DNA of 5,991 bases, taken from the NCBI GenBank assembly GCA_016875665.1, contig VGPA01000085.1, forward strand, positions 1-5,991, in the 5' to 3' direction. The first letter of the stretch is position 1. Each line of letters begins with the position of its first letter. Positions 1 to 4,866 of this stretch are shown here, piece after piece. Under the pieces are notes generated by a model that saw only the letters and a list, made by a program, of their open reading frames with translations, was not told where the DNA came from and ran no database searches. The position numbers and the translations under genes are program-made. The DNA is from Chloroflexota bacterium (GTDB lineage Bacteria; Chloroflexota; Limnocylindria; P2-11E).

Positions 1-51
1 ACCACCTCACCGGTAACGTTCAACGCCTGGGAATGGGAGCTCGCGCGCTGA
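1..51 (+). CDS. Possible C-terminal tail of an upstream gene
   Basis: Frame 1 is open from the left edge to a TGA at 49-51 and would encode a 16-residue tail, TTSPVTFNAWEWELAR. Its codons end in G or C slightly more often than those of the other two frames over the first 32 bases. If real, it overlaps the start of the solute-binding lipoprotein gene by 19 bases, a common arrangement in tightly packed operons. The fragment is too short to assign a family. The frame 2 stop (TAA at 14-16) is an alternative end for the upstream gene. The assignment is an inference from frame openness and codon use only. Confidence 0.25.
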   Translation, partial: TTSPVTFNAWEWELAR

Positions 52-1583
52 ACGGCGTCCGTGCGCTCGCGATCGCCGCGGCGCTCGTGGCGTGCACCGC
101 GCCGCCCGCCGCCGCGCGGCCGGAGCCCTCACCCGTGGCGAGCGGCGGGACGCTGCGCGTCGGCATCTCGGCGGACGTACCTGCCCTCCAGCCGTGGAGC
201 GCGGCCGACCCGTCCTCGCTCCTGGTCGCGCAGCAGATCTTCGAAGGGCTCGTGGAGTACGAGCCGGGCGGCTTGCGCGTGCAGCCCAAGCTGGCGTCCG
301 CATGGGAGATGTCCACTGACGCGCGGACCTGGACCTTCACGCTTCGCGACGGCGTCCGTTTTCACGACGGGGCTCCCTTCGACGCGGCCGCGGTGGCCGC
401 TTCGTTCGAGCGAGCGCGCGTCGACGGCGCGGCCGCCTACGCCGAGCTTTGGGGGGCGGAGCCGGTGATCGCGAAGGTCGAGGCGCGCTCATCGCGAACG
501 GTCGCGTTCACGCTGCGCTCCCCGTTCGGGCCGTTCCTCGCGAACCTCGCGCTCACGGCTTCGGGAGTCGTCAGTCCCGCGGCGCCGCGGGCGGGTGACG
601 CGGCGATCGTCGGGACCGGCCCGTTCCTCCTGTCCGCGGGCGCCTGGGAGCACGGCAAGTGGATCACCCTGTCGCGCAACGACGCGTACTGGGACGCCCC
701 GCGCAAGGCCTCCGTGGACCGGGTGACGTTCCGCCCCGTGCCGGACCCCGCGTCGCGCGCGGCGGAGCTGCGTGCCGGCTCCCTCGAGATCGCGACCGAC
801 CTCACCGGGGCCGCGGCCGCGTCGGTGCGCGCGGACCCCAACCTGCAGCTCGTCATCCGCCCGACCCCGAGCCTGGCCTACCTCGCGTTCGATCAGCGCA
901 CGCGTCCGTTCGACGATCCGGCCGTACGGCGCGCGGTCGCGATGGCGCTGAACAAGCGTCCCCTCTCCCAGACGGCGTACGCCGGCGAGGCCGTCGTCGC
1001 CGCGCAGCTGCTGCCGCCGTCGATGCTCGGATTCGACCAGAGCCTGCCGGAGCTCGCGCGCTACGACGAGGCCGCCGCGCGGAAGGCGATCGCGGACGCG
1101 GGTGTCGGGTCGGGCGTGGTCACCGACCTCTGGTATCCGCCCGCGTCGGCCACCTATCCCGAGCCGCGTCGGGTCGCCGAAGCCCTTGCCTCTGATCTCG
1201 CCAAGGTCGGCGTGCGCGCGGAGCCGCGCCCGGCCGCCGCTGCCACGTTCCGCTCCGACGCCCGCGCGGGCCGCTTCGCGCTGTGGCTCGACGCGGTTGT
1301 CGCGCGGAGCGGCGACCCCGACTCGCTGCTCGCGGCCCTGTTCGCACCGGGGGACTGGCCCAATCCACAGGCGACCGAGCTCCTGCGGCGCGCGCGGTAC
1401 GAATGGGACCCCTCCAAGCGCGGGGAGCTCTACAAGCAGGTCGCCAAGATGGCCCAGACGGACATGGTCCGTGTCCCGCTTTTCCACGTCGGGTCGTCCA
1501 TCGGGCTGTCCCGGCGCGTCGCCGGGCTCGGCGGGCAGCCCGTGGGCGCCGAGGCCCTCGCCGCGGTGCGGTTCGTACCCTAG
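33..1583 (+). CDS. ABC transporter substrate-binding lipoprotein, family 5 (peptide/nickel type)
   Basis: This 516-residue extracytoplasmic solute-binding protein would capture an oligopeptide or similar ligand outside the membrane for an ABC importer. Seen: residues 1-21 form a lipoprotein signal, with Arg4 and Arg10, an Ala/Leu-rich core, and the lipobox L18-V19-A20-C21; Cys21 would be lipidated. A Pro/Ala linker follows. Mature-domain hallmarks of the SBP_bac_5 (DppA/OppA) family are GGTLRVGIS at 38-46, the W100...LRDGVRFHDG...FDA signature near 100-118, GTGPF at 194-198, N216-D-A-Y-W-D221, a PDP...LRAGSLEIA stretch at 237-254, and RPFDDPAVRRAVAMALNK at 291-308. The length is normal for the family. 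The ATG at 33 was chosen because it places the signal peptide exactly at the N-terminus, although the frame stays open to the window edge and the Shine-Dalgarno is weak (GGGA). The exact ligand cannot be read from sequence. No permease genes for it are in the window; they may lie upstream. Confidence 0.93.
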   Translation: MGARALNGVRALAIAAALVACTAPPAAARPEPSPVASGGTLRVGISADVPALQPWSAADPSSLLVAQQIFEGLVEYEPGGLRVQPKLASAWEMSTDARTWTFTLRDGVRFHDGAPFDAAAVAASFERARVDGAAAYAELWGAEPVIAKVEARSSRTVAFTLRSPFGPFLANLALTASGVVSPAAPRAGDAAIVGTGPFLLSAGAWEHGKWITLSRNDAYWDAPRKASVDRVTFRPVPDPASRAAELRAGSLEIATDLTGAAAASVRADPNLQLVIRPTPSLAYLAFDQRTRPFDDPAVRRAVAMALNKRPLSQTAYAGEAVVAAQLLPPSMLGFDQSLPELARYDEAAARKAIADAGVGSGVVTDLWYPPASATYPEPRRVAEALASDLAKVGVRAEPRPAAAATFRSDARAGRFALWLDAVVARSGDPDSLLAALFAPGDWPNPQATELLRRARYEWDPSKRGELYKQVAKMAQTDMVRVPLFHVGSSIGLSRRVAGLGGQPVGAEALAAVRFVP

Positions 1584-1590
1584 GGAGGTG
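1582..1590 (+). promoter_or_regulatory. Strong Shine-Dalgarno overlapping the upstream stop codon
   Basis: AGGGAGGTG runs from inside the TAG stop of the binding-protein gene up to the ATG at 1591, and TAGGGAGGTGATG differs little from a full complement of the 16S rRNA 3' end. GGAGG (1584-1588) is only 2 bases from the ATG, shorter than the usual 5-9, so this site may guide ribosomes to 1591 imperfectly or serve GTG 1621 or ATG 1624. The overlap with the stop suggests translational coupling of the two genes. Confidence 0.6.
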
Positions 1591-3528
1591 ATGATCCTCG
1601 GCGGAGGGCACCCCGGCGGAGTGATGTTCCGCTGGGGCGGGTCGGACGAAGGCGCGCGCCGGCCGACGCTCGCGACCTACCGGCGCCTCCTCACGTACGC
1701 GGCGCCGTACCGCGGGCACCTCCTGCTCTCAGCGGTGCTGCTCGCCATCTCGACGGGGCTCTCGCTCGTCTACCCGCAGGTGGTGCAGCGCGTCCTGGAC
1801 CTGGGGCTGTACGACGCGGGGCTCTTGAACGCGCTCATCGGCGGGCTGGTCATCGTCCTGCTCGTCCGGTCGGCGCTCGACGGCGTGCGCCAGTACGTGA
1901 TGGCGTGGACGGGCGAGCACGTGATCTTCGACCTCCGGCTCACGATCGTGCGCCACCTCCAAGGGCTCTCGCTGTCGTTCTTCCACCGCCGCCGCACGGG
2001 GGAGCTGATGTCGCACGTGACGAGCGACGCCACGATGGTCCACGACGTCGTGACCCAGACGATCATCTCGGTGCTCGGTCAGGTGCTCCAATTCGTAGGC
2101 GGCATCACGGTCATCTTCCTGATGAACTGGAAGCTCGCGCTCCTCACGCTGATCGTGGCGCCGCCCATCGGTCTCCTCGGCCAGTACCTGGGCCGCCGCA
2201 TCCGGGTGCTGTCGCGTGCCGCGCAGGACGCGCAGGCCGAAGCGGTCGGGGTGCTCCAGGAGGCGATCGCGGAGATGCGCGTGGTGCAGGCGTTCACCCG
2301 CGAGGAGTACGAGGCGAAGCGGTTCCACGACAAGCTGCTGATCGCGCTCGGCAAGTCGCTGGAGCGGTCGCGCCTCGGCGCGACGATGTTCCCGCTGATG
2401 GGTTTCCTCGCCTTCAGCTCGTCGATCGTCGTCCTCTGGTACGGCGGCCACCAGGTCGGCGCGGGCGAGCTCACCGCGGGCGAGCTCGTCGCCTTCCTCC
2501 TGTACGTGAACCAGGTCGCCGGACCGGTGGGTGGCCTCGCCGGGCAGTGGACGCAGATCCAGAGCGCGTTCGGCGCGGCGGACCGTCTGTTCGAGCTCCT
2601 CGACACGCAGCCCGAGGTGCGGGACGCGCCCAACGCCGTCACGTTGCCGCCGGTGCGCGGCGAGATCGTGTTCGAAGGTGTTTCGTTCGCATACGACGGC
2701 GTGCGCGACGTGCCCGCGAAGGCGGAGCGTCCGATCGTGCTGAAGGACGTCGCGGTGACCCTCGCCCCGGGGGCCACGACCGCGCTCGTCGGGCCGTCCG
2801 GCGCGGGCAAGACGACGTTCGTGAACATGATCGGCCGCTACTACGACCCGATCGCGGGCCGTGTTCTGGTCGACGGGCACGACCTCCGCGGGGTGAAGGT
2901 GCTCTCGCTCCGCGAGCAGATCGCCGTCGTCCCCCAGGAGCCGATCCTCTTCGCGACGACGATCGAGGAGAACATCCGGTACGGCCGGCTTGGCGCGACC
3001 GACGGCGAGGTGCGCGCCGCGGCCGCGGCCGCCAACGCGTCGGAGTTCATCGATCGGCTGCCGTGGGGGATGGGCACGATCGTCGGTGAGCGCGGCGTCC
3101 GGCTCTCGGTCGGCCAGCGCCAGCGCGTGGCCATCGCGCGCGCGCTGCTGCGCGACGCGCCGATCCTGCTCCTCGATGAGGCGACGTCGTCGCTCGACAA
3201 CGAGAGCGAGTACCTCGTGCAGCAGGCCCTCGACCGTCTCATGCTCGGGCGGACCACCGTGGTCATCGCGCACCGCCTATCCACGGTGGAGCGCGCCGAC
3301 CGGATCCTGGTGCTCGAGTCGGGAGCACTGGTCGAATCGGGTACGCACACCGAGCTGCTGGCCAAGGGCGGGCTGTACGCGCGCCTGTACGAGCGGAAGT
3401 TCGAGACGGAGCCCGCCACGGCCGACCCGGAGCCTGGACCGCAGATGGTTCGGCGCCAGCGTGGCCCGCGGCCGGTGGAGCCCCCCGGCGGCGGCGCCAT
3501 GCTCGAGGACAGGATCATCATCGGCTGA
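1591..3528 (+). CDS. ABC exporter half-transporter (MsbA/LmrA type, fused membrane and ATPase domains)
   Basis: This 645-residue inner-membrane ABC exporter would work as a homodimer and use ATP to move a lipid, drug or peptide outward. The type I exporter membrane domain spans about 35-330, with predicted helices near 44-62, 78-94, 160-178, 182-200, 267-285 and 298-315. The ATPase domain is complete: A-loop Tyr368, Walker A GPSGAGKTT at 401-409, Q-loop Gln449, X-loop VGERG just before the signature, signature LSVGQ at 505-509 (Val replaces the usual Gly), Walker B Asp529 with catalytic Glu530, and H-loop His561. An intact Glu and His argue for an active homodimer rather than the dead half of a heterodimer. 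A charged/Pro-rich tail of about 35 residues follows. The frame is open far upstream, but that part only shadows the binding-protein gene. ATG 1591 is preferred because it keeps the Gly-rich GGGHPGG leader often seen in this subfamily (from memory); GTG 1621 or ATG 1624 are alternatives. Substrate unknown. Confidence 0.93.
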   Translation: MILGGGHPGGVMFRWGGSDEGARRPTLATYRRLLTYAAPYRGHLLLSAVLLAISTGLSLVYPQVVQRVLDLGLYDAGLLNALIGGLVIVLLVRSALDGVRQYVMAWTGEHVIFDLRLTIVRHLQGLSLSFFHRRRTGELMSHVTSDATMVHDVVTQTIISVLGQVLQFVGGITVIFLMNWKLALLTLIVAPPIGLLGQYLGRRIRVLSRAAQDAQAEAVGVLQEAIAEMRVVQAFTREEYEAKRFHDKLLIALGKSLERSRLGATMFPLMGFLAFSSSIVVLWYGGHQVGAGELTAGELVAFLLYVNQVAGPVGGLAGQWTQIQSAFGAADRLFELLDTQPEVRDAPNAVTLPPVRGEIVFEGVSFAYDGVRDVPAKAERPIVLKDVAVTLAPGATTALVGPSGAGKTTFVNMIGRYYDPIAGRVLVDGHDLRGVKVLSLREQIAVVPQEPILFATTIEENIRYGRLGATDGEVRAAAAAANASEFIDRLPWGMGTIVGERGVRLSVGQRQRVAIARALLRDAPILLLDEATSSLDNESEYLVQQALDRLMLGRTTVVIAHRLSTVERADRILVLESGALVESGTHTELLAKGGLYARLYERKFETEPATADPEPGPQMVRRQRGPRPVEPPGGGAMLEDRIIIG

Positions 3529-3542
3529 CCGCCCCGGCGCGC

Positions 3543-3548
3543 TATAAT
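3543..3548 (+). promoter_or_regulatory. -10 promoter element (TATAAT) for the Fe-S regulator/suf operon
   Basis: An exact TATAAT sits in the 30-base gap between the exporter stop and the regulator ATG, in otherwise GC-rich DNA where it stands out. There is no good -35 at 16-18 bp spacing; the best hexamer, TCGGCT at 3521-3526, matches TTGACA at 3 of 6 positions, and CTGACC at 3525-3530 is too close. Transcription would start near 3555-3556, leaving a 3-4 base leader before ATG 3559. The weak -35 fits a promoter that depends on the -10 or on a regulator. Confidence 0.7.
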
Positions 3549-3570
3549 TCCGACTAGGATGCTCGGAAAT
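3546..3570 (+). promoter_or_regulatory. Putative Rrf2/IscR-type operator, 25-bp imperfect inverted repeat
   Basis: The arms are AATTCCGA (3546-3553) and TCGGAAAT (3563-3570), complementary at 7 of 8 positions with a perfect 6-bp core TTCCGA/TCGGAA, separated by 9 bases. The repeat overlaps the end of the -10 box, the predicted transcription start and the ATG of the regulator. Its 25-bp length equals that of the E. coli IscR type 1 site. Aligned with that consensus as I recall it (ATASYYGACTRWWWYAG... form), about 16 of 25 positions agree, including the left half-site CCGACTA. Autorepression by the adjacent regulator is inferred from position, not shown. Confidence 0.5.
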
Positions 3571-4026
3571 CAGCCCGCCTCGGGCACCGCCTTCCACGTC
3601 ACCACGCGCGGCGAGTACGGAATGCGCCTGATGGTCGATCTCGCCCGCCACTGGGGCGACGGCGCGGTGTCGCTCCATGCCGTTGCCGACCGGGAGCAGC
3701 TCCCGGAGGCTTATCTCGAGCAGCTGGTGGGCGCGCTGCGGCGCAGCGGGCTCGTCACCGGGAAGCGCGGCGCGGGCGGCGGCTACATCCTCGCGAAGGA
3801 GCCGGGTGCGATCACCGCGGGCGATGTCGTGCGTGCTCTCGAAGGGCCGATCGCGACGCAGGACTGCTGCGACGAGAGCGATCCGGTGGCGCGCTGCGTG
3901 TTGGAGCGGAACTGCGGCACCCGCGCCGTGTGGGTGCGCCTCCAGGGTGCGATCGCGCGAGCGCTCGACGCAATGACGCTCGCGGATCTCGCCGCGGCGC
4001 CCCCCGCTTCCGTTCCCGCGCGGTAA
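3559..4026 (+). CDS. Rrf2-family Fe-S-sensing transcriptional regulator (IscR/SufR-like)
   Basis: This 155-residue DNA-binding regulator likely senses iron-sulfur cluster status and controls the suf genes that follow. The Rrf2 fold is clear: VTTRGEYGMRLMVDLA at 14-29 begins the winged helix-turn-helix, AYLEQLVGALRRSGLV at 51-66 covers the recognition region, and KRGAGGGYILAK at 69-80 is the typical wing. Four cysteines lie at 103, 104, 113 and 119; with Cys104 the spacing is C-x8-C-x5-C, followed by the TRAVW motif usual downstream of the cluster ligands. IscR has C-x5-C-x5-C, so the first spacing is longer here. The start is unambiguous: a TGA at 3526-3528 lies in frame upstream, and the next ATG (3622) would remove the first helix. 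It leaves about 11 residues more than usual at the N-terminus. There is no proper Shine-Dalgarno, which fits leaderless translation. The stop is 13 bases before sufC. Cluster type and whether it represses or activates cannot be read here. Confidence 0.9.
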   Translation: MLGNQPASGTAFHVTTRGEYGMRLMVDLARHWGDGAVSLHAVADREQLPEAYLEQLVGALRRSGLVTGKRGAGGGYILAKEPGAITAGDVVRALEGPIATQDCCDESDPVARCVLERNCGTRAVWVRLQGAIARALDAMTLADLAAAPPASVPAR

Positions 4027-4036
4027 GGAAAGAAGG
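4025..4036 (+). promoter_or_regulatory. Ribosome binding site for sufC, overlapping the regulator stop
   Basis: AAGGA at 4025-4029 overlaps the TAA stop of the regulator and lies 10 bases from ATG 4040; a second purine-rich GAAGG at 4032-4036 lies 3 bases from it. The overlap with the stop codon supports co-translation of the regulator and sufC from one message. Confidence 0.6.
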
Positions 4037-4039
4037 TTC

Positions 4040-4864
4040 ATGTCCGACCTCGTGATCCGCGATCTCCATGTCAGCGTCGAGCACAAGCCGATCCTGCGCG
4101 GGATCGACCTCACCGTCCGCGGCGGCGAGGTGCACGCGATCATGGGCCCGAACGGCTCGGGGAAGAGCACGCTGTCGCTCACGCTGATGGGCCACCCGCG
4201 CTACACCGCCACGTCCGGCTCGGTCACCTACGACGGCAGGGACCTGCTCGCGCTCCCCGTCGACGAGCGCGCGCGCGCCGGCGTGTTCCTCGCCTTCCAG
4301 TACCCCGCCGCGATCCCCGGCGTCTCGGTGGCCAACTTCCTGCGCACCTCGATCAACGCGAGGCGCAAGGGGCCGGGCGGCGCCGCGTCCTCCGTTCCGG
4401 CACGCCCGGCTTCGCCCGGCGGCGCCGTGCCCCCTTCGACCGATATGCCGATCCCTGAGTTCCGCAGGCTGCTCAAGGAGAAGACCGCGCTGCTCGAGGT
4501 CGACGACTCGTTCCTCACGCGTGCCGTCAACGACGGCTTCTCGGGCGGGGAGAAGAAGCGGCTCGAGATGCTCCAGATGCACATGCTCCAGCCGACGGTC
4601 GCGGTGCTCGACGAGACCGACTCCGGCCTCGACATCGACGCACTCAAGGTCGTGTCGAACGCGATCGAGAAGCTGCGCTCGCCGCAGGTCGGCATCCTCC
4701 TGATCACCCACTACGAGCGCATTCTCCGCTACGTGCATCCCGATCAGGTCCACGTGCTCATCGACGGCAAGATCGTGCGCACCGGCGGCCGCGAGCTCGC
4801 GAACGAGCTCGAGGCGAAAGGCTACGACTTCGTGCGCGACGAGCTGTACGCGGGGAAGGCCTAG
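4040..4864 (+). CDS. sufC: SufC, Fe-S cluster assembly ATPase
   Basis: SufC is the cytosolic ABC-type ATPase of the SufBCD scaffold, where ATP hydrolysis remodels SufB/SufD during cluster assembly. The 274-residue protein carries Walker A GPNGSGKST at 36-44, Q-loop FQYP at 86-89 (Gln87), signature FSGGEKKR at 167-174, Walker B ending DETDSGLD at 191-198 (the SufC hallmark, Glu192 catalytic) and H-loop His224. The C-terminal stretch (HPDQVHVLIDGKIVRTGG, 233-250) also matches the family. It is longer than the usual 245-255 residues because of a Gly/Ala/Pro/Ser-rich stretch at about 110-137, between the Q-loop and the signature; all catalytic motifs remain intact, so it should be functional. It sits after the Rrf2-type regulator and two bases before sufS, without sufB or sufD between them. 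SufC needs SufB/SufD partners, so these are probably encoded beyond the right edge or elsewhere. Confidence 0.96.
   Translation: MSDLVIRDLHVSVEHKPILRGIDLTVRGGEVHAIMGPNGSGKSTLSLTLMGHPRYTATSGSVTYDGRDLLALPVDERARAGVFLAFQYPAAIPGVSVANFLRTSINARRKGPGGAASSVPARPASPGGAVPPSTDMPIPEFRRLLKEKTALLEVDDSFLTRAVNDGFSGGEKKRLEMLQMHMLQPTVAVLDETDSGLDIDALKVVSNAIEKLRSPQVGILLITHYERILRYVHPDQVHVLIDGKIVRTGGRELANELEAKGYDFVRDELYAGKA
4367..4436 (+). repeat. GC-rich inverted/direct repeat cluster within the sufC insertion
   Basis: GCCGGGC at 4372-4378 is the reverse complement of GCCCGGC at 4404-4410 and again at 4414-4420; CGCCCGGC is repeated directly at 4403-4410 and 4413-4420; GGCGGCGCCG occurs at 4376-4385 and 4418-4427. 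The ends AAGGGGC (4367-4373) and GCCCCCTT (4429-4436) are complementary apart from one extra C. The segment can fold as a hairpin and matches the extra, low-complexity residues of SufC. It could be a short in-frame palindromic insertion or simply local repeat expansion in GC-rich DNA. Confidence 0.5.
4852..4859 (+). promoter_or_regulatory. Ribosome binding site deciding the GTG start of sufS
   Basis: GGGGAAGG lies inside the last codons of sufC, with 7 bases between it and the GTG at 4867. This normal spacing supports the GTG start and translational coupling to sufC. Confidence 0.6.
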
Positions 4865-4866
4865 GC

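Noticed and set aside
489..1487. Minus-strand open frame opposite the binding protein
   Set aside because: Shadow frame with biased Arg/Gly/Val composition and no start signals or motifs.
1102..1590. Extended N-terminus of the exporter frame reaching back into the binding-protein gene
   Set aside because: The translated part is Arg/Pro/Ser-rich and overlaps a confidently identified gene in another frame; the exporter homology begins only after 1591.
1729..3273. Long open frame on the minus strand (about 514 codons) opposite the exporter
   Set aside because: Low-complexity Arg/His/Glu/Asp translation with no family motifs; the + strand encodes a complete ABC exporter.
3525..3530. CTGACC as a -35 box for the regulator promoter
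   Set aside because: Only 12 bases from TATAAT, too close for a sigma70-type -35.
3529..3558. Rho-independent terminator after the exporter gene
   Set aside because: No stem of useful length followed by a T run in the gap; the only dyad there (3546-3570) extends into the next gene and lacks the T tract.
3812..4753. Minus-strand open frame opposite the regulator end and sufC
   Set aside because: Spans two real + strand genes and has low-complexity shadow composition.
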